From Planococcus salinarum (GTDB lineage: Bacteria; Bacillota; Bacilli; Bacillales_A; Planococcaceae), in contig NZ_VIFV01000015.1 of the NCBI RefSeq assembly GCF_007004625.1, positions 1-64,000 on the forward strand: a DNA stretch of 64,000 bases, in the 5' to 3' direction. The notes below the pieces were generated by a model. It saw nothing but the letters and a program-made list of their open reading frames with translations. It was not told where the DNA came from and did no database searches. Positions 46,759 to 53,394 of the stretch are shown here, piece by piece (the first letter of the stretch is position 1; the number at the start of each line of letters is the position of its first letter). Both the position numbers and the translations under genes were made by a program.

Positions 46759-46773
46759 GCGGGTGCTTTTTTT
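46741..46773 (+). terminator. terminator of the GNAT gene at 46.3 kb
   Basis: AAAGCACCCGCTC / GAGCGGGTGCTTT stem followed by T-run; the stop codon is inside. Confidence 0.92.
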
Positions 46774-46775
46774 AT

Positions 46776-46893
46776 TGTCCAGACTTCAACGGCCAACTCC
46801 TCGGACTTAAGCTGTCCTTCCTATGCGGCAAAGAACGCCGCTTCGGAAGTTCATCTTATGCCTTTCGGAGCTGAACGGCCGTTTCCGCTTTTC
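46776..46893 (+). repeat. structured intergenic repeat, copy R4
   Basis: A 118-base unit starting TGTCCAGACTTCAACGGCC. It has the outer helix GGCC..CTCC / GGAG..GGCC and inner hairpin TTCC-TAT-GCGGC-AAAGAAC-GCCGC-TTC-GGAA. It begins three bases after the preceding terminator. Confidence 0.88.
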
Positions 46894-46898
46894 GGTGT

Positions 46899-47016
46899 TG
46901 TCCAGACTTCAACGGCCAACTCCTCGGACTTAAGCTGCCCTTCCTATGCGGCAAAGAACGCCGCTTCGGAAGTTCATCTTATGCCTTTCGGAGCTGAACG
47001 GGTACCGTCGCTTTTC
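46899..47016 (+). repeat. structured intergenic repeat, copy R5
   Basis: Nearly identical to R4 in direct tandem after five bases; it differs mainly in the last ~20 bases (GGGTACCGTCGCTTTTC). It ends four bases before the 3' end of the convergent DUF4064 gene. Confidence 0.88.
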
Positions 47017-47020
47017 TTGT

Positions 47021-47659
47021 TTATAACGGACGATACGGTGAATCTTCATCGCGTCGTCTGTCTTCACGGCGGATTGTATCATCCGAGCCATGAACTTCAT
47101 CTTCACGATAAACTGAATCATCTGTTCTGCGGACTTTGTCATCGCGGTAGACTGTGTCATCCGTTCTATGGACATCGTCCTGGCGATAACCTGAATCGTC
47201 TTTTCGATACCGGTCTTCTTCACGCATAGGCGGCTTGCGCACGAAACACATGATTGCTGCAATATAGAAGAGAATCGATGTCAGTGATAACACACCTGCC
47301 ATTAAGCCGGCCAGAATAAAGAAGATTCCTGCAAGTTGCGCACTGCGGGTTTTCTTCAAGTTAATCAGAGCGACAATCGCAAAAATAGTGCTGAGCACCA
47401 ACAAAGCGACAATTGCCCAGCCAAATATACCGACACTGTCCATTACAAATTCCATAACCATCTGGGCTTCTTCAGGACTTCCCTCAAAAGCTGGATCATT
47501 CATCATTTCCTGCTGGAACTGTTCAAACTCCGAGGTTCCTTCCAAATTGTCGATACTAGTAATCAACCACGCCAATAAAATGATTCCAATAACATTAAAT
47601 ACAATACCGATGATGCCCAGGACCCTTTCCCCTGTTCTGCTGATGATGCCGTCATTCAT
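47021..47659 (-). CDS. DUF4064-domain membrane protein with repetitive charged tail
   Basis: A 212-residue protein: four hydrophobic segments in the first ~145 residues (DUF4064 layout), then a ~60-residue hydrophilic tail made of imperfect repeats of an arginine-aspartate unit (RTDDTVYRDDKV, RTDDSVYREDEV). Function unknown; the tail may be a cytosolic binding strip. ATG at 47659 follows GGAGG at eight bases. The 3' end abuts a structured repeat. Confidence 0.82.
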   Translation of the reverse strand: MNDGIISRTGERVLGIIGIVFNVIGIILLAWLITSIDNLEGTSEFEQFQQEMMNDPAFEGSPEEAQMVMEFVMDSVGIFGWAIVALLVLSTIFAIVALINLKKTRSAQLAGIFFILAGLMAGVLSLTSILFYIAAIMCFVRKPPMREEDRYRKDDSGYRQDDVHRTDDTVYRDDKVRRTDDSVYREDEVHGSDDTIRREDRRRDEDSPYRPL

Positions 47660-47763
47660 ATTTCCTGCCTCCTTCTTATTCTGCACCCATATCATTTAAT
47701 ATGGTCTGCAGAAAAAAATAGTCTCATAAAAGTAGTTTCCCTAAAAAAAAAATCATAAAACAT

Positions 47764-47788
47764 GTTTATTACGCTGGGACCCGGGTAT
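47764..47788 (+). promoter_or_regulatory. predicted sigma-B promoter of a small membrane peptide gene
   Basis: GTTTAT (47764-47769), 13 bases, GGGTAT (47783-47788): five and six of six matches, 50 bases before the ATG at 47838. Confidence 0.75.
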
Positions 47789-47837
47789 TTATTTACTAAC
47801 AAACAAAATTACAAACTTTTGAGAGGGGTTCTAAAAA

Positions 47838-47936
47838 ATGGAAAAAAACTTAGAGTTCAGTCAATCAGATTTCGTGTTCGGTGTAAGTGGAGCTTCAATT
47901 TTAACTGGTATCGTTTTCCTTATGACATTCCTATAA
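47838..47936 (+). CDS. 32-residue membrane peptide, likely sigma-B dependent
   Basis: GAGAGGGG lies nine bases before an ATG that opens a 32-codon frame: a polar N-terminus (MEKNLEFSQSDFVFG) and a hydrophobic single-span C-terminus (GASILTGIVFLMTFL). It is bounded by its own sigma-B-type promoter and its own terminator (47981-48020), so it is a free-standing ~230-base transcription unit. I do not recognise the peptide. Membrane location is likely; function unknown. Confidence 0.7.
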   Translation: MEKNLEFSQSDFVFGVSGASILTGIVFLMTFL

Positions 47937-47952
47937 GAAATTGGAGGTAGTT

Positions 47953-47979
47953 ATGAAAAACTACATAACAGAACATTAG
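47953..47979 (+). CDS. possible 8-residue ORF after the membrane peptide
   Basis: GGAGG six bases before an ATG, then seven further codons (KNYITEH) and TAG, immediately before the terminator. Too short to judge; the well-placed ribosome-binding site is the only support. It may be a decayed gene end. Confidence 0.3.
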   Translation: MKNYITEH

Positions 47980-47980
47980 A

Positions 47981-48020
47981 AAAAGCAATCCAAACCATAA
48001 TGATGGCGGATTGCTTTTTT
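47981..48020 (+). terminator. terminator of the small membrane peptide gene
   Basis: AAAAGCAATCC / GGATTGCTTTTTT stem with 16-base loop and T-run. Confidence 0.88.
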
Positions 48021-48029
48021 GTGTTTCTG

Positions 48030-48149
48030 TGTCCAGACTCCAGTGGCCCAGCTCTTCGGGTCATAAACCAATCCAGCTACGTGGCAAAGAACGCCACTCT
48101 GCTGGCCTGTCTTATGCCTTTCAGAGCTTAACGGGCACTGTCGCTTTTC
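48030..48149 (+). repeat. structured intergenic repeat, copy R6
   Basis: A 120-base unit from TGTCCAGACTCCAGTGGCCC to GGCACTGTCGCTTTTC. Inner hairpin CCAGC-TAC-GTGGC-AAAGAAC-GCCAC-TCT-GCTGG; outer helix GCCC..GCTC / GAGC..GGGC. It lies between the small peptide terminator and the convergent GNAT gene. Confidence 0.88.
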
Positions 48150-48153
48150 TAAA

Positions 48154-48435
48154 TCAGACCTTTACATCTTCATATTCGTTCGAGTCATCAAAAACGGATG
48201 CGACATACGCACAAACGGGCTCTATTTTATAATCATTTTCGCGGGCATATTGCGCCGCCCGATCCACCAGTTTTCTGGCCAGGCCCTGACGGCGCATCTC
48301 TTCCTTAACATAGGTATGTTCCACGAGCATCACATCGGCCAATTGGGTCCAGGTGATTTCCCCGATGACCGTGCCGTTCTCTTCATTGCGGAAAGCAAAT
48401 TCTTCCTGTCCAAGCTCTATAAGTTTAAAGTCCAT
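48154..48435 (-). CDS. small GNAT acetyltransferase (YjdJ/Gtn1-like)
   Basis: A 93-residue minimal GNAT domain (COG2388 type): VEHTYVKEEMRRQGLARKLVDRAAQYAREN carries the shortened acetyl-CoA loop, and the end VCAYVASVF is typical. Substrate unknown. AGGAGG precedes the ATG; it is 16 bases downstream of mhqO and may be co-transcribed. Confidence 0.85.
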   Translation of the reverse strand: MDFKLIELGQEEFAFRNEENGTVIGEITWTQLADVMLVEHTYVKEEMRRQGLARKLVDRAAQYARENDYKIEPVCAYVASVFDDSNEYEDVKV

Positions 48436-48451
48436 CTTTCAACCTCCTCAA

Positions 48452-49423
48452 TTATTGCTTATTGATATTCAACGGGCGCAGTGATGCTTCTATTTCAGCT
48501 CGTTTCGGTTCCAAAAATGGCGGCAAGGCCAATTTCTCCCCTAAGCTTTCAAGTGGTTCATCTGTCGCGAAACCCGGTTCATCCGTGGATAATTCAAAAA
48601 GAATGCCGTTCGGATCGCGGAAATAGATGGCTTTAAAATAATACCGGTCCACTTCTCCGGAAGTCATGAATCCATTTTCACGAAGGTAATGATTCCACCT
48701 GCTGTAGTCTTCGAAAGTCTTGACGCGGAATGCGACGTGGTGCACACTTCCGCGTCCCGGGCGTTCCGGCGGAAGATCCGGACGTTCCTCTACATGTACT
48801 TCGCCGGCCGGACCACCTTTTCCTGTCGAATAGACAAAAATATCTTCCATTCCTTCGATCTCGGAGGGATAGCTGCCAATAAATTCAAAGCCCATAATCT
48901 CAGTTAAGACCGCGGCAGTCCGGTCTTTTTTACGGACCGTCAGTTGCACATTGCCTAAACCGACAATCGCATTTTCTTCCGGAATCCCGGCTTTGGTCCA
49001 AGGAATACCATATTCAATGCCGGTTCCATCATCAACAGTCAGCATCAGGCGGGAGCCCTCAAAGTCCTCGAAAGCCAACGTCCGGCGATCGAATCGCGTA
49101 CGGATTTCACCGTGCGGCACCTGAAACTCATCAAAACGTTCGAGCCAATACTGCAAAGCTTCCTCGCTCCTTACCCGAAATGATGTATTGCTGATGCTTG
49201 AAACGCCCGGATACGTCCGGCCTGCCATTGGAATATCGAAATATGTCATGTCAGTTCCCGGTGTCCCGACAGCATCTGCATAGAATAAATGATAGGATGA
49301 CGTCGAATCCTGGTTGACGCTTTTCTTCACAAGCCGCATGCCAAGGATTCGTGTAAAGAAATCATGGTTTTTATCCGCATTGGCGCTTATCGCGGACACG
49401 TGGTGAATGCCTTCCAATTTCAT
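48452..49423 (-). CDS. mhqO: MhqO-like ring-cleaving dioxygenase
   Basis: A 323-residue vicinal-oxygen-chelate (glyoxalase/extradiol dioxygenase) protein with two tandem VOC modules: metal ligands in GIHHVSAI and a matching GSVHHVAFRV, plus FELSTDEPGF near the end. In Bacillus subtilis MhqO/MhqA/MhqE detoxify quinones and aromatic electrophiles. A palindrome identical in layout to the MhqR box lies just upstream. The ATG at 49423 has GGAGG ten bases upstream; a TTG two codons earlier is possible. Confidence 0.92.
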   Translation of the reverse strand: MKLEGIHHVSAISANADKNHDFFTRILGMRLVKKSVNQDSTSSYHLFYADAVGTPGTDMTYFDIPMAGRTYPGVSSISNTSFRVRSEEALQYWLERFDEFQVPHGEIRTRFDRRTLAFEDFEGSRLMLTVDDGTGIEYGIPWTKAGIPEENAIVGLGNVQLTVRKKDRTAAVLTEIMGFEFIGSYPSEIEGMEDIFVYSTGKGGPAGEVHVEERPDLPPERPGRGSVHHVAFRVKTFEDYSRWNHYLRENGFMTSGEVDRYYFKAIYFRDPNGILFELSTDEPGFATDEPLESLGEKLALPPFLEPKRAEIEASLRPLNINKQ

Positions 49424-49444
49424 AATCAAAATGCCTCCCTTGAT

Positions 49445-49462
49445 TATCTTTAATTCGAGATA
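49445..49462 (-). promoter_or_regulatory. MhqR-type operator before mhqO
   Basis: TATCTTTAATTCGAGATA, an 18-base near-palindrome matching the TATCT-N8-AGATA MhqR box known upstream of mhqNOP, mhqED and azoR2 in Bacillus subtilis. It lies just downstream of a TTGCTG-17-TATTAT promoter (49471-49499, minus strand), so repression of initiation is expected. Confidence 0.75.
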
Positions 49463-49470
49463 TTAAGTAA

Positions 49471-49499
49471 ATAATAACATCCCACAGTAGCCACAGCAA
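49471..49499 (-). promoter_or_regulatory. sigma-A-like promoter of mhqO
   Basis: On the minus strand TTGCTG (49494-49499), 17 bases, TATTAT (49471-49476), followed by the MhqR-type box. Confidence 0.55.
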
Positions 49500-49545
49500 G
49501 GAAATGGCTTAAGCTAAGGAATCGGTATCTAAACGGAAATTTTTT

Positions 49546-49597
49546 AATCCAATAAGAAAAGCGGACAGCCAAGGCTGCCCGCTTTTCTTATTGGATT
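49546..49597 (-). terminator. terminator of ypuA
   Basis: A 20-pair stem (AATCCAATAAGAAAAGCGG / CCGCTTTTCTTATTGGATT), one of the longest hairpins in the window; the ypuA stop codon is in the stem. The T-run after it is weak. Confidence 0.8.
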
Positions 49598-50480
49598 AAT
49601 TGAATATCGAACGGATGCTGTTCGCCAGGTTTCTGAAAAACTCCCTGACATTTGCCCAGAAGCCTTCATCGTTGACGATGTCGGTGAGTTTATCTTCAAT
49701 CGTTTTGCTTAAATCCTCCAGCTGGGTCGACCATTGTGAAAAGTCGATGTCCAATTGGCGGATGCGATCCATTAAATCGACCAACAGTTGGCGATCTTCG
49801 GGACTCAACTCGATTTGCAGTTTCGATAATTGGTCTTCGACAATCTGTTCCACGTCTTCGCGTGATGCAGGGTTTTGTTCAGCAATCTGCTTTTTGATCT
49901 CAGTCAGCAATTCACTGACTTTTGCTTCATCCACATCTTCTGCAAGTTCTGTTGCCACTTCCAATTCATCGTTTGCAACGTCAGTGCGTTCCGGGTCCAG
50001 CTGTCCGCCGTTCACTTCGTAAGCTTTGTAAATGCCTACCAGTGCTGAATGGCCTGTTACCGGTTTCGGTGCAGCCACTTCAACTGTCGCATTTTCAATT
50101 CCTGCAGTCAGCATAGCATTAGCGTACATTTCCGTCGTTACTTGCGTGATGTTATCCGGTGTCACAATCTGGATTACGAGGCCTTCACCTTCATCTGTCC
50201 GTGTGATTTTCGCAGAAGAGAACATCCGCGCACGTGCATCACCGTCTTTGATGTAAGTGACAAGATCGTCACCGGTCACTTCGATTTCTTCCACTTCAGC
50301 TTCTTCTTCAACACTCAGGCTGTCTGCGACACTGGCCTTTTCATCTTCAGAGAGGTTTCCTCCGTAAACTACGATCGGCACACCATATTTTTCATTGATT
50401 CCTACATTCGCTGCTGCCCATGAAGGTGTCAGCGTGGAGACAACCAGAATCATCGCTATAATTGTGATCAATTTTTTCAT
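49596..50480 (-). CDS. ypuA: YpuA-like DUF1002 secreted protein
   Basis: A 294-residue secreted protein: signal peptide with cleavage after about residue 23 (TPSWAAA), a DUF1002 domain (about 28-170, with VGIYKAYEVNGG) and a helical C-terminal part with coiled-coil character. In Bacillus it belongs to cell-envelope stress regulons (known); the biochemical role is unknown. It follows cvfB by 53 bases with no terminator between. Confidence 0.9.
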   Translation of the reverse strand: MKKLITIIAMILVVSTLTPSWAAANVGINEKYGVPIVVYGGNLSEDEKASVADSLSVEEEAEVEEIEVTGDDLVTYIKDGDARARMFSSAKITRTDEGEGLVIQIVTPDNITQVTTEMYANAMLTAGIENATVEVAAPKPVTGHSALVGIYKAYEVNGGQLDPERTDVANDELEVATELAEDVDEAKVSELLTEIKKQIAEQNPASREDVEQIVEDQLSKLQIELSPEDRQLLVDLMDRIRQLDIDFSQWSTQLEDLSKTIEDKLTDIVNDEGFWANVREFFRNLANSIRSIFN

Positions 50481-50533
50481 TTTTATAGCCCCTTTCTATA
50501 GAAATAATACGAATCCGCTTCAGAAAGGTTGCA

Positions 50534-51397
50534 TCAATGCTGCTGAAGTTTGGTCCAGCCTTCTTCCTGTACAATACGGCGGTCTTTGTATAATCTTCCC
50601 AGTGCCCGTTTGAAGGCGGCTTTGCTCATCCCAAACATTTCCTGAATTTCTTCAGGAGAGGATTTATCGCTGAACGGCATTTGGCCGCCTGATTCAGTCA
50701 AATAACGCATGATTGTTTCTGCATCATCCGATAAGCGTTCCTGTTTGCGCGGCAGAAGTGAACCGTTCAAGGACCCGTCATCTTTGACTCCGATGATGCG
50801 GACTGTTTTTTCTTCCCCAAGACGCGGTTCTTCTTCACGCTCTGTCTCGTGGACGAAGATTCTGTACATTTCGGGTACGGAAATCATGAATGTTCCAATC
50901 GGCAGCAGGCGATAGGCGCGTGCCTTCAGATCCTGGTTGTAGACAGAGGTCGGGGCAGGAACAAACAGTTCACTGACCTTTTCCTCTGTTGCCATACGTC
51001 CGTATAAATCGCCGTAGCGGTCTGTCCGCAAAGTCATGAAAATATGGTCGCCCTGCTTTGGCCAAAGTTCTTCAAATTGCGGCAGATCCGCCGGCAGTAA
51101 ATAGACTTCGCGGGTCGTGCCGATATCCAGAACCGCTCCTTCGCGTTTCGAGATCTTCAGCACTTTGGCCCAGCCGTAGGTGCTTGGCAGAATATGTGGA
51201 ATCATCGGAGTCGCCGAAACGCCGCCCTGGCGGTTGCGGTAAAGGAAAACTTCAATTTCTTCCCCGATTTCCTGCCCTTCTTCGATTTCCGATTCATTCA
51301 TCAGAACTTCATCGCCGGAACCGTCCGTCAGGATCCACTGGGAACCTGACCGGTCTTTTACTTTTAATAATGCTTTTTCACCTGGATGCAATGGCAT
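50534..51397 (-). CDS. cvfB: CvfB-like S1 RNA-binding protein
   Basis: A 287-residue protein with S1-like OB domains in tandem (blocks around AKVLKISKREGAVLDIG and TFMISVP) and a C-terminal winged helix (FGMSKAAFKRALGRLYKDRRI). CvfB in Staphylococcus aureus controls virulence genes by RNA binding; YitL is the Bacillus form. It lies 20 bases after mntR and is probably co-transcribed. Confidence 0.92.
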   Translation of the reverse strand: MPLHPGEKALLKVKDRSGSQWILTDGSGDEVLMNESEIEEGQEIGEEIEVFLYRNRQGGVSATPMIPHILPSTYGWAKVLKISKREGAVLDIGTTREVYLLPADLPQFEELWPKQGDHIFMTLRTDRYGDLYGRMATEEKVSELFVPAPTSVYNQDLKARAYRLLPIGTFMISVPEMYRIFVHETEREEEPRLGEEKTVRIIGVKDDGSLNGSLLPRKQERLSDDAETIMRYLTESGGQMPFSDKSSPEEIQEMFGMSKAAFKRALGRLYKDRRIVQEEGWTKLQQH

Positions 51398-51417
51398 AAT
51401 GAAACCTCCTGTTTCGT

Positions 51418-51840
51418 CTAGCTTTTCTCTTCTTCATTTTTAAGCTTTTCCAGCTTTTCCGTAAATTCCGGATTTTCTTCAAGAACCTGGACAAGGTCCG
51501 CAATGCGGTTGATCGAATTCCAGCTCAAATGATGTTCGATTCCTTCGACATCATTGTAGATGCGTTCTTCATCGACACCGATCAGGCGCAGGAATTGCTC
51601 CAGCAAATCGTGTCTTTTGACAAGCCTTTTGCCCAACTTCTGTCCTTGCGGCGTCAATACCAGGCCTCGGTAACGTTCATAAATCAGGTAGCCGTCCTTA
51701 TCGAGTTTCTGCACCATCTTCGTCACCGATGAAGGCAGAACCGATAACGCTTCCGCAATATCCGAAACCCGGGCGTAGCCTTTCTGTTCTATTAATGAGT
51801 ATATGATTTCAATATGGTCTTCCATACTTGGAGTCGGCAA
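51418..51840 (-). CDS. mntR: MntR, manganese-responsive regulator
   Basis: A 140-residue DtxR/MntR-family repressor very close to Bacillus MntR: PSMEDHIE at the N-terminus (metal ligands Asp/Glu), winged helix with [19 protein letters not shown], and [11 protein letters not shown] with the remaining metal ligands. It represses Mn(II) uptake genes. Translation starts with TTG (51838-51840), nine bases after GGGAGG. Confidence 0.96.
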   Translation of the reverse strand: MPTPSMEDHIEIIYSLIEQKGYARVSDIAEALSVLPSSVTKMVQKLDKDGYLIYERYRGLVLTPQGQKLGKRLVKRHDLLEQFLRLIGVDEERIYNDVEGIEHHLSWNSINRIADLVQVLEENPEFTEKLEKLKNEEEKS

Positions 51841-51942
51841 ATTTCGTTCCTCCCTAACGTGACTATCATCAGTTTACTATACCCTCTCCCGGCTAACAAC
51901 TGAGCTCTACCTTATGCAGCCGCCAGATTTTTTCGGCAAAAG

Positions 51943-51968
51943 GTTTGCGCGGTATTTTTCAGGGGTAC
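51943..51968 (+). promoter_or_regulatory. candidate sigma-B promoter of the Lmo0937-like gene
   Basis: GTTTGC (51943-51948), 14 bases, GGGTAC (51963-51968); four and five of six matches, 36 bases before the ATG. The Listeria homologue lmo0937 is a known sigma-B target. Confidence 0.55.
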
Positions 51969-52004
51969 ATATTACTATCTAAGCAGAAAGGTCGGTGAGA
52001 ACAC

Positions 52005-52160
52005 ATGGCTCGTATTTTATGGATTATTCTTGTAGTTATTTTAGCAGTTTGGATTATCGGATTTTTACTTGATGTTGCCGGCGGATTAATTCACATATTA
52101 TTAATCATTGCAGCAATTATTTTAATCGTAAACTTGATTTCCGGCAGGAAAGGCGTATAG
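52005..52160 (+). CDS. Lmo0937-family small membrane protein
   Basis: A 51-residue protein of two hydrophobic spans around the conserved VAGGLIHILL core, ending NLISGRKGV. This is the pattern of the Lmo0937/YqaE-neighbour family of stress-induced membrane peptides. Function unknown. AAGGTCGGTGAG precedes the ATG, and a terminator follows directly. Confidence 0.85.
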   Translation: MARILWIILVVILAVWIIGFLLDVAGGLIHILLIIAAIILIVNLISGRKGV

Positions 52161-52164
52161 AAGA

Positions 52165-52202
52165 AGAGACGGCGAGGGCACTCCTCACCGTCTCTTTTTT
52201 TC
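52165..52202 (+). terminator. terminator of the Lmo0937-like gene
   Basis: AGAGACGG..GAGG / CCTC..CCGTCTCT stem followed by seven T. Confidence 0.88.
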
Positions 52203-52250
52203 GCCTATTTTTCCTTGCAGTTACACCTTCCAAAGCCTGGTGCCGCTGTA

Positions 52251-53369
52251 TTATTCGCTGATTTTCGAATAAACGCACGTATCCCGCAATTTATTGTCTG
52301 TGCGGGAGATGGTGTCATTGCGCAGGATCCCCTCAAGCTCGAAGTCCAGCCTTTCAGCAACGGCACGGCTTCTGACATTGTCAGGATCACATTTGATCTC
52401 GACGCGGTTGGCGCCGAGTTCCTCAAACGCAAAGCGCGTAATGCGATCGACCGCTTCGGTGACATAGCCTTTCCCTTCGAAACGATTGTCGACCCAATAG
52501 CCGATTTCAAACTTCCGGACTTCCCAATCGATGCGGTGAAGGCCCGATGATCCGATAAATTCTCCGGTATCCTTCAGAAAGAAATGAAGGCGGAGGTCTT
52601 TGCGCAACTGGAAATCGGCTGCTGCTTCTATGAGATTCGCTTCAATCTGCTGCAGCTCCGGCTTTTTCTGTGCAAACGGCATCCATGGCCGCAGCGATTC
52701 GATCGAATGCTTGATGGCTTCATAGCTGTGGACCGCGTCTTCGCGGCGGGGGGCGCGGATCACCAGTCGCTCCGATTCGAATTCTTCCGGAAAATCGAGC
52801 AGCACCGGATTGAACGGAGGCTCTTTCGGTTCCGCTATGGTGTCTTCCCATAACACCGGTGTTGTGACGCCCTGCTGCCAGTCTTCGCGAGTCATCCCGT
52901 AAGTGACCGCATCAAAATAACGATTTTCTTTTGCCGAAAACCAGGCCTGGCGAATGTGGGCTTCTTTCACAAACCCGGTGCGTTCAAATGCTTTGCGCAT
53001 CGCAAAATTATCGTGTCGGGTGTGGCCTTCCAGCCGAATTTTCTTTTCGGAAAGCGAGAAGACGAAATCCGCTGTCATCTTCAATGCCTTGGGTCCGTAA
53101 CCCTTTCCACGATATGGATCGGCAATCCGCAAATCGAACAGGGGAATGTCATCCTGCAGGTCGAATATCTTCACCAGTCCGACCTGCTCGCCGTTGTCAT
53201 TTTCAACCCAAAAGGTGGTTACCTGATCAGACTGGTAACCCCCTTCTTCTATCGTTTTCTGGATCAAGGCACGGACGGGATGTTCCTGTCCGTGATATGG
53301 CCAGGAATTTGTCGTCATAAAATGGATCAGCTGTTCCTGCTCTTCCATTGTCCACTCAGTTAATTTCAA
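52251..53369 (-). CDS. double-GNAT acetyltransferase fusion
   Basis: A ~372-residue protein with two complete GNAT domains: the first (about 1-170) has DPYRGKGYGPKALK, the second (about 195-370) is RimL-type with DNRFEGKGYVTEAV and AVAERLDFELEG. Fusions of two GNATs are uncommon but known. Substrates unknown. The start is the TTG at 53369, seven bases after GGAGG; the upstream ATG would place that site inside the gene. It follows cadA by 25 bases, so it is likely in the cad operon. Confidence 0.85.
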   Translation of the reverse strand: MKLTEWTMEEQEQLIHFMTTNSWPYHGQEHPVRALIQKTIEEGGYQSDQVTTFWVENDNGEQVGLVKIFDLQDDIPLFDLRIADPYRGKGYGPKALKMTADFVFSLSEKKIRLEGHTRHDNFAMRKAFERTGFVKEAHIRQAWFSAKENRYFDAVTYGMTREDWQQGVTTPVLWEDTIAEPKEPPFNPVLLDFPEEFESERLVIRAPRREDAVHSYEAIKHSIESLRPWMPFAQKKPELQQIEANLIEAAADFQLRKDLRLHFFLKDTGEFIGSSGLHRIDWEVRKFEIGYWVDNRFEGKGYVTEAVDRITRFAFEELGANRVEIKCDPDNVRSRAVAERLDFELEGILRNDTISRTDNKLRDTCVYSKISE

Positions 53370-53394
53370 AACAAATCCTCCAAGCATGCATTGC

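Noticed and set aside
37694-48150. CRISPR array
   Set aside because: The repeats here are ~120 bp, in two orientations and without spacers of uniform length; no cas gene is present.
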